In this document: in pieces, positions 8,168-17,558 of the stretch | Layout: every line of letters starts with the position of its first letter | How positions within the stretch are numbered: the stretch's first letter is position 1 | From: Alteromonas sp. ASW11-130 | GTDB lineage: Bacteria > Pseudomonadota > Gammaproteobacteria > Enterobacterales > Alteromonadaceae | Assembly: GCF_026183735.1 (NCBI RefSeq) | Contig: NZ_JAPFRE010000019.1 | Coordinates: forward strand, 62,001-126,000 | Direction: 5' to 3' | DNA length: 64,000 bases | Program-made: the position numbers and the translations under genes | The notes under the pieces: generated by a model | What the model saw: only the letters and a program-made list of their open reading frames with translations | Told to the model about the DNA's origin: nothing | The model's database searches: none

Positions 8168-10153
8168 TTACAATAAAATCTGTCTTAAATCTTCCAGCAC
8201 TTGTTTCAAGTGCACCGCAAAACGCGCCGCCACAGCACCATCGATAACCCTATGGTCGTACGAAAGTGATAAGGGCAACATCAGGCGCGGTTCAAACTCA
8301 GTACCGTTCCATTTGGGTTTCATATCACTTTTCGATACCCCCAGGATCGCCACGTCAGGTGCGTTAACAATGGGTGTAAATGCAGTACCACCAATACCGC
8401 CCAGACTTGAAATGGTAAAGCAGCTACCTTGCATGTCTGCAGATTTCAACTTCCCATCCCGGGCTTTTATGCTAATTTCCATCAACTCTTTGGAAAGTTC
8501 ATGGATGCCTTTTTGATCCACATCGCGCACCACTGGGACCACTAAGCCCCCGGGCGTGTCCACTGCAATACCTATATGGTAATACTTTTTCTGAATTAAA
8601 GACTCGCCGTCAGCAGAAAGTGAAGTATTAAATATCGGATAAGCTTTTAATGCATCCGCTACCGCTTTCATCATAAATACCAGCGGCGTTATCTTGATTC
8701 CTAGCTTACGTTTTTCAGCCACCGCATTTTGATCTTTCCTGAATGCTTCCAGGTCGGTGATATCCGCTTCTTCAAACTGCGTGACATGGGGAATGGTTAC
8801 CCAGTTCCGATGCAGATTCGGCCCGGAAATTTTCTGAATGCGCGTTAATGGCTTCTTTTCCACTTCACCGAATTTGGCAAAATCCACTTTCGGTGGTGCA
8901 ATTACCTGTAACCCACCTTCGCCTTGAGCAACTGAACCTGCCGTTGCTTTAGGACGAGCAAGTTCATATTTCACATATGACTGCACATCTTCTTTTAGAA
9001 TACGATTTTTAGGACCACTGCCTGAGACCTGCGTCAGATCTACACCAAACTCTCTCGCCAAACGTCGAACCGATGGCGATGCGTGTACCTTGCCGGACTT
9101 CTGTTTTTCACCCGCTGACGGGTGGTGCGGAACCGGAGGGGGTTTAGGTCGACTGGTATCCTGTGTAGATTCTGCTTTGCGTGATGACGCAGTAGAGGCG
9201 GATGGTTGCTCGTCAGACGATGACTTTGCCTCGCCCGCTACTTTAAGCATTAAAATAGCTGAACCTTGAGAAACCTTATCACCTTGCTTAACCATCAACT
9301 TAGTAACCGTTCCACCTTGGGGTGCTGGTACATCCATAGTCGCCTTATCGGTTTCTAAGGTAATCAAACCATCTTCGGCGTTAATCGTGTCCCCTTCAGC
9401 AACCAATAGCTCAATGATGTCAACGTCACTCGCATCCCCAATATCGGGAACAGATACTTCAATTTCCTGTTCTTCACCTGTAGAAGCCGAAGAGGAAGCA
9501 TCGGCTTGAGCAGACTCTTGTGCTTCTTCAGCGACATCTTCCTCACTACCCGCGCTTTCAAGTAGGAGGATTAATGACCCTTCGCTGACTTTGTCACCTA
9601 CGTTAACTTTTAGCTCTTTAATTTTCCCTGCTTGAGGTGCGGGCACATCCATAGTTGCTTTATCTGTTTCCAACGTGATAAGGCCATCTTCCGCTTCAAC
9701 CGAATCCCCTATAGCAACCAGAATTTCGATAATTTCAACCTCTGCGGCGTCGCCAATATCGGGGACTTTTACCTCGACTGTGCCGCCGGTTCCGGAAGAT
9801 TTCGCCGCTGCTTTTTCTTGCCTAGGCTGATCTTTCGATTCTTCTTGCGCTTGCGGTTCTTCTTTGCTTTCGTCAGCTTCGTTAGACGTGTCTTCATTGT
9901 CAGCATCCGTTTCATCAGACACTTCAATTTTTGCTAGTAAGTCACCTTCACTGATTTTATCGCCTACTTTCACACATAGCTCTTTAAGCTTGCCAGCAAA
10001 GGGAGCGGGTATATCCATACTGGCTTTGTCACTTTCAACCGTGACCAGAGAGCCTTCCTGTTCTACATCATCTCCCGCAGAGAGACAGAGCTCAATAACT
10101 TCCACGCCTTCTTCACCTAAATCAGGTACGCGTACTTCTTTAATATTCGACAT
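8168..10153 (-). CDS. aceF: Dihydrolipoyllysine acetyltransferase (pyruvate dehydrogenase E2)
   Basis: 661-residue E2 core protein that passes acetyl groups from E1 to CoA. Three N-terminal lipoyl domains each show the lipoylated lysine (ESDKASMD, then ETDKATMD twice, at roughly residues 40, 165 and 270), joined by acidic Ala/Glu/Ser-rich linkers. A peripheral-subunit-binding domain (SVRRLAREFGVDLTQVSGSG) lies near residues 355-390. The acetyltransferase domain ends with SYDHRVIDGAVAARF. Domain count matches E. coli AceF. It starts 18 bp after aceE. Confidence 0.97.
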   Translation of the reverse strand: MSNIKEVRVPDLGEEGVEVIELCLSAGDDVEQEGSLVTVESDKASMDIPAPFAGKLKELCVKVGDKISEGDLLAKIEVSDETDADNEDTSNEADESKEEPQAQEESKDQPRQEKAAAKSSGTGGTVEVKVPDIGDAAEVEIIEILVAIGDSVEAEDGLITLETDKATMDVPAPQAGKIKELKVNVGDKVSEGSLILLLESAGSEEDVAEEAQESAQADASSSASTGEEQEIEVSVPDIGDASDVDIIELLVAEGDTINAEDGLITLETDKATMDVPAPQGGTVTKLMVKQGDKVSQGSAILMLKVAGEAKSSSDEQPSASTASSRKAESTQDTSRPKPPPVPHHPSAGEKQKSGKVHASPSVRRLAREFGVDLTQVSGSGPKNRILKEDVQSYVKYELARPKATAGSVAQGEGGLQVIAPPKVDFAKFGEVEKKPLTRIQKISGPNLHRNWVTIPHVTQFEEADITDLEAFRKDQNAVAEKRKLGIKITPLVFMMKAVADALKAYPIFNTSLSADGESLIQKKYYHIGIAVDTPGGLVVPVVRDVDQKGIHELSKELMEISIKARDGKLKSADMQGSCFTISSLGGIGGTAFTPIVNAPDVAILGVSKSDMKPKWNGTEFEPRLMLPLSLSYDHRVIDGAVAARFAVHLKQVLEDLRQILL

Positions 10154-10171
10154 ATTAATGTTCTCCCTGAG

Positions 10172-12844
10172 TTATGCGTAAAGCGGGTTAATTTTTTCAG
10201 CGTCGATGTTCAACTTTTCCATCGCGCTAGTGAGCGTTTTCTTATCCACGTCACCTGCTTTAAATAGTTCGTAAAGCGCAGCAAACGCGATGTGATTTGC
10301 GTCCACCTCGAAGTGTTTACGCAGATTGGCGCGGCTGTCTGAACGGCCAAAACCATCTGTTCCCAACACTCGGTAACTACCGGGAACGAATGCCCGCACC
10401 TGGTCAGCATAATTCTTAATATAATCTGTGGCGGCAATAGTCGGGCCGTCAATTCCTTCTGCTAACACTTCCGTGATATAAGGTCTACGGCTGTCTTTAT
10501 CAGCATGTAACATATTATGACGGTCACAATCGAAACCATCTCGGGCTAATTCGTTAAACGAAGTCACACTGTATACTTCAGAGACCACGTCAAATTGTTC
10601 TGCTAGCATATTCGCAGCTTCGCGAACTTGCAGGAGAATCGTACCCGATCCTAGCAATTTAACCTTTCGTTTGCGCTTCTTGTCCCCAACTGTATCCAAC
10701 AGGTAAATACCTTTGACAATGCCCTCTTCTATTCCTTTTGGCATTTCAGGTTGGGCATAGTTTTCGTTCATTACGGTTAAGTAGTAGAATACATTTTCCT
10801 GCTCTTCCATCATTCGGCGTAAGCCGTCCTGAACGATAACCGCAATTTCGTATCCGTAGGTTGGGTCATAGCTTACACAATTGGGAATCAGTGCGGCTTG
10901 TGTATGACTGTGTCCGTCCTGATGCTGTAAGCCTTCACCGTTGAGCGTTGTTCGTCCTGCCGTTCCCCCCACAAGGAAACCCCGTGCCTGACTGTCGCCC
11001 GCCGCCCAGGCAAGATCGCCTACGCGCTGGAAACCAAACATAGAGTAGTAAATGTAAACCGGAATCATCGGCAGATCGTTTGTACTGTACGACGTACCAG
11101 CCGCCAACCATGACGCCATGGCGCCTAGTTCATTGATACCTTCTTGCAGTACCTGACCTTTTTTATCTTCACGGTAATAAGCTACCTGGTCAGAGTCCTG
11201 AGGCTCATATTTTTGACCCTGAGAAGAGTAAATACCCACTTGACGGAATAAGCCTTCCATACCAAAGGTACGTGCTTCATCTGGAATAATCGGCACCACA
11301 CGTTTACCAATCTGCTTATCTTTTAACATGGCCGTTAACACGCGCACAAATGCCATGGTAGTTGATATTTCGCGATCACCAGAGCCTTTCGTTACCGCTT
11401 CAAATGCTTTTAACTGAGGTGCGGGTAATTCTTCACTGCTCTTATCTAAGCGCCTAGGCATAAAGCCATGCAACGCATCACGACGGGCGCGCAGATACTT
11501 CATTTCTTCACTGTCATCGTCGAACTTGTAGTAGGGCAAGTTTTCCAGCTCTACATCTTCTACTGGAATATTGAAACGATCACGATAAGCCTTAACCGCA
11601 TCCATATCCATTTTCTTGACCTGGTGGGCAATATTTTTTCCTTCGCCCGCTGCGCCCATGCCGTAACCTTTAACGGTTTTCGCCAGAATAACCTGAGGAC
11701 GTCCTTCTGTGTTTACTGCGCGGTCATAGGCTGCGTAAACTTTAACAGGATCATGACCACCACGATTCAAGCGCCAGATATCTTCGTCTGACATATTGGC
11801 GACCATTTCTTTTAGTTCTGGGTACTTCCCAAAGAAATGTTCGCGCGTATATGCGCCACCTTTGGCTTTATAATTTTGATATTCACCATCGACCGTCTCG
11901 TTCATCAGGTCCAGTAATTTTCCTGATGTATCCCGAGCAAGCAGTGGATCCCAATAGCGGCCCCAAATAACTTTGATGACTTCCCAGCCTGCGCCTCGGA
12001 ACGTCCCTTCCAATTCTTGGATGATCTTCGCGTTACCACGCACCGGCCCATCAAGGCGTTGTAAATTACAGTTGATAACAAACGTTAGATTGTCTAACCC
12101 TTCACGCGAAGCAAGACCAATTGCGCCCAAGCTTTCTGGCTCGTCACACTCACCATCGCCTAAGAAACACCATACACGCTGTTGCGAACAATCTTTCAAA
12201 CCACGATTGGTTAGATATTTAAGGAAACGCGCCAAATAAATTGCCTGCATTGGACCTAAGCCCATTGATACAGTAGGAAATTGCCAGAAATCCGGCATTA
12301 ACTTTGGATGCGGATAGGAAGACAGCCCGTTACCTTCCGCTTCTTGGCGGAACATATCCAGTTGGTCTTCGCTCAAGCGCCCTTCTATGTACGCGCGAGA
12401 ATAAATACCAGGAGAAACGTGGCCCTGAATAAATAAAAAGTCGCCACCATCTTTGTCATTCGGGGCGCGGAAGAAGTGGTTAAAACCCACATCATATAGC
12501 ATAGCCGAAGAGGCAAAGCTGGAGATATGCCCCCCCAATTCAAGATTCTTCTTGGATGCACGCAACACCATCATTAAAGCGTTCCAACGCAACGCATTAC
12601 GAATTTTAGCTTCCAGCGTTTGATCGCCAGGCATAGTCGGCTCTTGCCCTGGCGGAATGGTGTTTATGTATGCAGTAGTGGCATCATAGGGTAAGTGGGC
12701 ACCGTTTCTACGTGCTTTTTCAATCAATGATTCCAACAAAAAGTGCGCTCTTTCGACGCCTTCTTCTTCTAAAACAGACTCTAACGACTCCAGCCATTCT
12801 TGTGTTTCTTGCGGATCCACATCTTGGTGCATCATCTCAGTCAT
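10172..12844 (-). CDS. aceE: Pyruvate dehydrogenase E1 component, homodimeric type
   Basis: 890-residue thiamine-diphosphate enzyme that decarboxylates pyruvate and acetylates the lipoyl groups of AceF. The ThDP-binding motif GDGECDEPES... ending VINCN lies around residues 230-260. The opening MHQDVDPQETQEWLESLESV matches E. coli AceE, and its length is normal for the single-chain E1. It is first of the catalytic genes after pdhR. A hairpin with U-run sits between pdhR and this gene, so part of the transcription may be independent of the pdhR promoter. Confidence 0.97.
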   Translation of the reverse strand: MTEMMHQDVDPQETQEWLESLESVLEEEGVERAHFLLESLIEKARRNGAHLPYDATTAYINTIPPGQEPTMPGDQTLEAKIRNALRWNALMMVLRASKKNLELGGHISSFASSAMLYDVGFNHFFRAPNDKDGGDFLFIQGHVSPGIYSRAYIEGRLSEDQLDMFRQEAEGNGLSSYPHPKLMPDFWQFPTVSMGLGPMQAIYLARFLKYLTNRGLKDCSQQRVWCFLGDGECDEPESLGAIGLASREGLDNLTFVINCNLQRLDGPVRGNAKIIQELEGTFRGAGWEVIKVIWGRYWDPLLARDTSGKLLDLMNETVDGEYQNYKAKGGAYTREHFFGKYPELKEMVANMSDEDIWRLNRGGHDPVKVYAAYDRAVNTEGRPQVILAKTVKGYGMGAAGEGKNIAHQVKKMDMDAVKAYRDRFNIPVEDVELENLPYYKFDDDSEEMKYLRARRDALHGFMPRRLDKSSEELPAPQLKAFEAVTKGSGDREISTTMAFVRVLTAMLKDKQIGKRVVPIIPDEARTFGMEGLFRQVGIYSSQGQKYEPQDSDQVAYYREDKKGQVLQEGINELGAMASWLAAGTSYSTNDLPMIPVYIYYSMFGFQRVGDLAWAAGDSQARGFLVGGTAGRTTLNGEGLQHQDGHSHTQAALIPNCVSYDPTYGYEIAVIVQDGLRRMMEEQENVFYYLTVMNENYAQPEMPKGIEEGIVKGIYLLDTVGDKKRKRKVKLLGSGTILLQVREAANMLAEQFDVVSEVYSVTSFNELARDGFDCDRHNMLHADKDSRRPYITEVLAEGIDGPTIAATDYIKNYADQVRAFVPGSYRVLGTDGFGRSDSRANLRKHFEVDANHIAFAALYELFKAGDVDKKTLTSAMEKLNIDAEKINPLYA

Positions 12845-12870
12845 GGTGCCATCCTATTTTTGCTGATATA

Positions 12871-12903
12871 GAAAACCGCCTTTAGCTATTATTCTAAAGG
12901 CGG
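12871..12903 (-). terminator. Hairpin with U-run between pdhR and aceE
   Basis: Perfect 10-bp stem, CCGCCTTTAG / CTAAAGGCGG, with an 8-nt loop. On the minus strand it is followed by TTTT. It ends or attenuates pdhR transcripts about 30 bp before aceE; readthrough would still give a pdhR-aceEF-lpdA message. Confidence 0.75.
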
Positions 12904-12984
12904 ATACTAATGTTAAGTTTTACTTACTGTAAGCTGTTAAAGCTCACCCTATTCGCTATTCAATGTAGAATTGCTTTAATTTTA

Positions 12985-13012
12985 CTTTTTACTTTTTACT
13001 TTTTACTGCTTA
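12985..13012. repeat. Heptamer tandem repeat (CTTTTTA)n, site 1
   Basis: Three perfect copies of CTTTTTA followed by a degenerate CTGCTTA, ending a few bases from the pdhR stop codon. The same unit recurs at 27994 and 54926, each time just behind a minus-strand gene. Confidence 0.85.
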
Positions 13013-13015
13013 CTC

Positions 13016-13762
13016 TTAAGATTCCAGTCGACGCAGCGCACGTTGCACTCTGCTATCCCGCTGATTAATGCTTAACAGTGTTTGTTCAATATAAGCCAGA
13101 TGATCGTTACACGCTTGTCTGGCCGCATCCGGATCCCGTTTCGCAATAGCAGCAACGATCGTTTTGCGTTGTCCAGCTAATTCGTCATATACGTTCACGT
13201 GTTTTGACAACATGGTCAGGTTACGTTCAATGTTGTCCACTAACATGCTTTGCATGGTACGCATCACGTGAAGTAACACCATATTATGTGACGCTTTCGC
13301 CATAGTCAGATAAAACTGTCCCAACCCTTCAGCTAGCTCGCGTGGCGTCTGCCCTGAGTCCCTACCTGGCAGATTCGCTAATGCTTCCTCCAGTGCCATG
13401 TAGTCTTCGGGTTGTCCCCGCAAAGCCGCGTAATAAGCAGACATGCCTTCAAGTGCATGCCTAAACTCTAGTAAATCAAACTGAGTTTCAGGCCTTCTGC
13501 TAATGAGTGACATCAACGGATCCATCACCGCCGCATTGATGTCCCGACTGACATAAGTTCCTCCGCCCTGTTTACGCTCTACCAGGCCTCTGGCCTGGAG
13601 GTTGCCAATGGCTTCGCGCAAAGAAGGACGCGACACATCAAACTGCGCAGCTAATTCTCGCTCAGGAGGTAGCTTTTGACCCGCCAGCAATGAACCATCT
13701 AAAATCATAGACTCCAATTGCTCAGTGATCACGTCAGCCAGTTTTTTGCGCCCGTGTTGCAT
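13016..13762 (-). CDS. pdhR: Pyruvate dehydrogenase complex repressor PdhR (GntR/FadR family)
   Basis: Repressor of the pdh operon, released from DNA by pyruvate in characterised relatives. The N-terminal wHTH (LPPERELAAQFDVSRPSLRE) is followed by an all-helical FadR-type (FCD) domain. I chose the ATG at 13762 (248 residues, MQHGRKKLADVITEQLE), which aligns with E. coli PdhR. A TTG at 13798 would add 12 residues but has no Shine-Dalgarno. A near-consensus PdhR box lies 67-81 bp upstream of the chosen start, so it should repress itself and the downstream aceEF-lpdA genes. Confidence 0.92.
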   Translation of the reverse strand: MQHGRKKLADVITEQLESMILDGSLLAGQKLPPERELAAQFDVSRPSLREAIGNLQARGLVERKQGGGTYVSRDINAAVMDPLMSLISRRPETQFDLLEFRHALEGMSAYYAALRGQPEDYMALEEALANLPGRDSGQTPRELAEGLGQFYLTMAKASHNMVLLHVMRTMQSMLVDNIERNLTMLSKHVNVYDELAGQRKTIVAAIAKRDPDAARQACNDHLAYIEQTLLSINQRDSRVQRALRRLES

Positions 13763-13828
13763 CTGGTCCCATTCCAAAACAAATTTATGCGTGCTCAATT
13801 TGTAAACAATATTGAGTCTTGCAGGTAA

Positions 13829-13843
13829 ATTGGTAATACCATT
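13829..13843 (-). promoter_or_regulatory. PdhR operator
   Basis: ATTGGTAATACCATT matches the E. coli PdhR consensus ATTGGTNNNACCAAT with one mismatch. It lies upstream of pdhR, as expected for autoregulation. A second weaker half-site pair (ATTGGTAAACTATTACC) follows at about 13874-13890. Confidence 0.75.
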
Positions 13844-13988
13844 TTACCCGCGTAGTGTAGGTGAGATTGTCAGATTGGTAAACTATTACCGAGGTTTAAA
13901 AAACATTACTGTAGCGTAATTATATCGCTTAGCCTTTACTTATCATGAAGTTACCATTCATCAAAAACTGGTCTGACATGAGTTTTAG

Positions 13989-14828
13989 TTAGTCTGTGAT
14001 ACCGATAATGGTTAAGAATGCAACAACTACAACGGTCATTTTCATTGTTCTCTTGGCCAATTCCACATAACTTGCTGGGGCAGAGTGAAATTCTTCACTT
14101 GTGGCGTTATCTGCGGTGGCTTGGGTCGCAACGTGGGTGATGACCTGCTTAGCCGAAACTGAGATATTTGTGAGGTACTTTAGCCATGTAGGGAGTGCTC
14201 GGGTAAAGTCCCCAATAAACAGATAACCTGCCGAGGTTATTCGCGCTGGAACATAGTTAAGCCATTCATACCATATATTCAATTGTTTTGAAGGCAATTT
14301 TTTGGCGTTACCCGCGAGAATCGTCCAGTCTCTCACTACTGCATATAACACCACTCCAGCGGCACCAAATACAGTGAACCAGATTACAACTGACGTATAA
14401 AATTGAAAGTTAACCCAGGCTAATTCTCGCCCTATCGTTCTATTTATAGCAACAGGGTTATTTGCGGGCACAGTGGGTAACAGCTTTTGGGCTGTCAAAT
14501 AACAAGCCTCATTATCTTTTCTGACCCATGCTTCGCGGTAATTGCGATACTGATTAGCGGCATTAGCTTGTCGCAATGCAGCCATTACAATAAAACATTC
14601 TAGTAGAAATTGAAGCAATCCAGGCAACCAATCAGCAAGAAGGTATGCCATCAGTACGGGAAAAAAAATCGCTAAGGTAATTGAGATCATGTCTGTTTTG
14701 GGTGATACCAGCTGTTTCTCAATTAGCCATTCTGCATAGCGGCCTGTAGACCACATCGAATAAAGCTGCGCTTTTCTTTTTAACGTTCGGTCAAGCAGTA
14801 ATGCTATTAAAATAATGATAAGGGTCAT
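13989..14828 (-). CDS. ampE: AmpE-like membrane protein
   Basis: 279-residue inner-membrane protein with four or more hydrophobic segments (start, about residues 50-85, 140-165, and the extreme C-terminus). It corresponds in position and character to AmpE, a predicted signalling/sensory membrane protein linked to beta-lactamase induction, whose molecular role is still unclear. Its ATG overlaps the ampD stop by ATGA. The ampD-ampE pair before pdhR is the same order as in enterobacteria, although aroP is missing here. Confidence 0.85.
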   Translation of the reverse strand: MTLIIILIALLLDRTLKRKAQLYSMWSTGRYAEWLIEKQLVSPKTDMISITLAIFFPVLMAYLLADWLPGLLQFLLECFIVMAALRQANAANQYRNYREAWVRKDNEACYLTAQKLLPTVPANNPVAINRTIGRELAWVNFQFYTSVVIWFTVFGAAGVVLYAVVRDWTILAGNAKKLPSKQLNIWYEWLNYVPARITSAGYLFIGDFTRALPTWLKYLTNISVSAKQVITHVATQATADNATSEEFHSAPASYVELAKRTMKMTVVVVAFLTIIGITD

Positions 14829-15376
14829 TTCGCGGTTCCTTGACTAATTGATTGTCTGAACAGACACCAGTTAAACGCTTCGCCGGGATCTGTTTTTCGT
14901 CCAAACGCAATATCGCAATGTCCGACTATTCTTCCTAACGTAATTGCTGGGTAATGGGTAATGATTTCGTTAGTCAGAGCGACTAAACTCGCATATTGTT
15001 CCCCGGTGAATGGCGTAGTATCAGTTCCTTCCATTTCAATGCCGATAGCGAAGTCATTGCAACGGTTACGCCCTTGAAAAGATGACAATCCGGCGTGCCA
15101 CGCTCGTTTACAGAACGGGACATACTGCTCGACCTCACCGTTTCGCCGGATAACACAATGTGCTGAAACTTTTAAATGGGCGATTTCTTTAAAGAAAGGA
15201 TGCGCGTTAGGGTCTAAAGTCCCGCTGAACAAGTCTTCTATATAATCCCCGCCGAATTCACCCGGGGGTAATGAGATGTTATGGATAACCAAAAGCGAGA
15301 TATCGCTAGCTTCAGGCCGTTCATCATAAAATGGCGATTGTTTTTGGATGGCTGACGTATAGTAGTCGTAGGGCAC
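14825..15376 (-). CDS. ampD: 1,6-anhydro-N-acetylmuramyl-L-alanine amidase AmpD
   Basis: 183-residue cytosolic zinc amidase of the Amidase_2 family, which removes the peptide from anhydro-muropeptides during peptidoglycan recycling. Zinc ligands are visible as His in LVIHNIS and as His/Asp in GHCDIAFGRKTDPGEAFNW. There is no signal peptide. It starts with GTG: AGGAG lies 8 bp upstream of that codon, which makes the choice secure. Loss of such proteins derepresses AmpC in species that have AmpR/AmpC; neither is seen here. Confidence 0.95.
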   Translation of the reverse strand: MPYDYYTSAIQKQSPFYDERPEASDISLLVIHNISLPPGEFGGDYIEDLFSGTLDPNAHPFFKEIAHLKVSAHCVIRRNGEVEQYVPFCKRAWHAGLSSFQGRNRCNDFAIGIEMEGTDTTPFTGEQYASLVALTNEIITHYPAITLGRIVGHCDIAFGRKTDPGEAFNWCLFRQSISQGTAK

Positions 15377-15483
15377 AACAGACGCTCCTATTCAAACAGT
15401 GAGTAAAGTCTGACAGCCACAAATGTAATCTACAAGTGAAAATGGTATAAAGGGCAAAATGTTGTTGATGTGGGAAAGTAGAC

Positions 15484-15984
15484 ATGACTGAATCAGGCGG
15501 AAAATGGATGTATATTCTGGCGTGGTTATGTGGCTTAGGATTGCTTGCAGCTGTGTTTAATAACGTATTGGAAAAGCGCTACAACCCTAACCAACAACCA
15601 GATTCGTACCGTTCAGGTGGCCAGGTGGAAGTAAAGCTTAAGCAGAACCGATTCGGCCACTATGTGACAAGTGGCACCATAAATGGGCAGACGGTGACCT
15701 TTATTGTTGATACGGGGGCAACTGACGTAGCAATTCCTGCTCATCTGCAAAATAAACTGTCACTTACACCGGGCCGTACCGGTTTAGCCAACACCGCAAA
15801 TGGAACGGTTCGTATTGCCTTAACTGAAATAGATACGTTAACCATTGGTGATATTCGCTTGAACAACGTTAGAGCAAACTTAAATCCGGGTATGTCTGGG
15901 AATGAAATTTTGCTTGGAATGAGTGTTTTGCGCCAACTAGAGTTTACTCAGCGTGGAGAATGGTTAATATTGCGTACCTTTTAA
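15484..15984 (+). CDS. Membrane-anchored retropepsin-like aspartic protease (clan AA)
   Basis: 166-residue protein with one N-terminal hydrophobic helix (about residues 8-26) and a single retropepsin domain. The catalytic motif is FIVDTGATDVAIPA near residue 77, and a late ILLGMSVLRQLEF strand is typical of the family. This is the TIGR02281-type clan AA protease of proteobacteria, which must dimerise because it has only one DTGA. The target is unknown. It lies divergent from ampD and 19 bp before nadC, so it is likely co-transcribed with nadC. Confidence 0.88.
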   Translation: MTESGGKWMYILAWLCGLGLLAAVFNNVLEKRYNPNQQPDSYRSGGQVEVKLKQNRFGHYVTSGTINGQTVTFIVDTGATDVAIPAHLQNKLSLTPGRTGLANTANGTVRIALTEIDTLTIGDIRLNNVRANLNPGMSGNEILLGMSVLRQLEFTQRGEWLILRTF

Positions 15985-16003
15985 AATAATTGGATTACCG
16001 CAC

Positions 16004-16861
16004 ATGAATCGCCCGTCTCAGCAGGATATCAGTAGCCAAGTCAAACACGCTCTTGAGGAAGATCTCGGAGGTAGCATTAATATTGAAAACGATATTACTG
16101 CCTGTTTAATTGATACTAACACCACAGCACAGGCTAAAGTCGTCACCCGAGAAGACTGTACTGTATGCGGGGTCGAGTGGGTAAATGAAACGTTTTTCCA
16201 AATAGATAGAACGCTGGAAATTACGTGGTTTGTGAAAGATGGTGATCAAGCGCTAGCAGATGCAACACTGTTTACTGTGAGCGGAAACGCCCGCGCTATT
16301 CTTACCGCCGAACGAACCGCGCTTAATTTCTTACAAACCTTAAGTGGAACCGCCACAACGACAGCCAGATACGCCAAGCTTTTAGCACATAGCGATACTC
16401 AAATACTGGATACGCGCAAAACGTTACCGGGTATGCGACTTGCCCAAAAGTACGCCGTGACATGTGGGGGCGGCAAAAACCATAGAATAGGTTTGTTCGA
16501 CGCCTTCTTAATTAAAGAAAACCACATTGCTGCCTGTGGCTCTATACCTAACGCAATTAGCACAGCAAAACGCCTGCATCCTAAAAAACCCATTGAAGTA
16601 GAAGTCGAAAACTTCGATGAACTAGAACAAGCGGTTGATGCGAAAGCAGATATTATTATGTTGGACAATTTTACTAACGAACAGATCCAACAGGCAGTCG
16701 ACATCAATCAGGGACGGAGTAAACTGGAAGTGTCAGGCAATATTACTGATGAAAGGCTGTTTTCGTTGTCGAAACTAGGTGTCAATTACGTATCGTCAGG
16801 TGCGTTGACTAAACACGTTAATGCGATAGACTTATCGTTACGATTAACAATAAAGGATTGA
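16004..16861 (+). CDS. nadC: Nicotinate-nucleotide pyrophosphorylase (quinolinate phosphoribosyltransferase)
   Basis: 285-residue cytosolic enzyme converting quinolinate and PRPP to nicotinate mononucleotide in de novo NAD synthesis. Active-site stretches TRKTLPGMRLAQKYAV and GGGKNHRIGLFDAFLIKENH are intact, and IEVEVENFDELEQA with the following IIMLDN gives the barrel's acidic residues. Normal length. The place next to ampD and the pilin genes is the same as in E. coli (ppdD-nadC-ampD). Confidence 0.97.
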   Translation: MNRPSQQDISSQVKHALEEDLGGSINIENDITACLIDTNTTAQAKVVTREDCTVCGVEWVNETFFQIDRTLEITWFVKDGDQALADATLFTVSGNARAILTAERTALNFLQTLSGTATTTARYAKLLAHSDTQILDTRKTLPGMRLAQKYAVTCGGGKNHRIGLFDAFLIKENHIAACGSIPNAISTAKRLHPKKPIEVEVENFDELEQAVDAKADIIMLDNFTNEQIQQAVDINQGRSKLEVSGNITDERLFSLSKLGVNYVSSGALTKHVNAIDLSLRLTIKD

Positions 16862-16958
16862 TATATATGCGTTTAATCGAGGATCGAAAGTTATAAATTC
16901 GTCTCCCCAGGAGCGCCAAAGATAATCAAACCTAACACTTACGTATAACCGCTCATAC

Positions 16959-16986
16959 TTGTCAGTAAGCAATTGGCCTCTATACT
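16959..16986 (+). promoter_or_regulatory. Candidate sigma-70 promoter of pilA
   Basis: TTGTCA at 16959-16964, 16-bp spacer, TATACT at 16981-16986, about 105 bp before the pilA ATG. I looked for a sigma-54 (GG-N10-GC) element, as pilA often has in other genera, and found no convincing one. Confidence 0.5.
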
Positions 16987-17090
16987 GAGAATCAAGTACC
17001 GGGGTCGTAACAAAATTAAACGCCTCAGGTATAGGTAGAAATGAAATTGAAACTGCTAACAAAGCAAGACTAACGTCCCGGAGAAAGACC

Positions 17091-17507
17091 ATGAACCAAG
17101 TACAAGCTAACAACCAAAAAGGCTTTACCTTAATCGAATTAATGATTGTTGTAGCAATCATCGGTATTCTAGCTGCGATTGCTTTGCCAGCTTACCAAAA
17201 CTATACGCAGAAAGCGAAATTCACAGAAGCTGTGAATGCAACTGCCGCTGTTAAGTCTGCGGTTGAAGTGTGTGCACAAACCGTTGGCGGCGCTACCCCA
17301 TTGAATGACTGTGACGGTGGCTCAAATGGCATACCAGCTGATACCACTACACTTACCACTACAAACGGTGTGGTAGTTTCAACTGCTTCTGCTGCTTCTG
17401 GTATAACAAAAGCGGACGGCACTGCAGCGACATATACGCTTACTCCTACTTTCGCAGACGGTAAAGTAACTTGGGTAGCAGTTTGTGACCCAGCAACACT
17501 TTGCTAA
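17091..17507 (+). CDS. pilA: Major type IV pilin PilA
   Basis: 138-residue type IVa prepilin. The short basic leader ends at Gly11, followed by the prepilin peptidase site and the hydrophobic helix [20 protein letters not shown] with Glu at +5 of the mature protein. The C-terminal domain is Thr/Ala/Val-rich with a Cys pair near the end (VCDPATLC) that would form the D-loop disulfide. PilD, encoded 1.4 kb downstream, would process it. The neighbours pilC and pilD support pilus function, but the usual pilB ATPase gene is missing between pilA and pilC. Confidence 0.95.
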   Translation: MNQVQANNQKGFTLIELMIVVAIIGILAAIALPAYQNYTQKAKFTEAVNATAAVKSAVEVCAQTVGGATPLNDCDGGSNGIPADTTTLTTTNGVVVSTASAASGITKADGTAATYTLTPTFADGKVTWVAVCDPATLC

Positions 17508-17530
17508 TTGTCAAAGAATATTGTAAAGAT

Positions 17531-17558
17531 AAAGCCCAGTGATAACTGGGCTTTGTTG
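17531..17558 (+). terminator. Terminator after pilA
   Basis: Ten-base-pair stem AAAGCCCAGT / ACTGGGCTTT with loop GATA, then a T-rich but interrupted tail (GTTGT). It probably makes pilA message far more abundant than that of pilC. Confidence 0.8.

Noticed and set aside
16862-17090. Search for a sigma-54 promoter before pilA
   Set aside because: No GG-N10-GC element with acceptable flanks; a sigma-70-like pair at 16959-16986 fits better.
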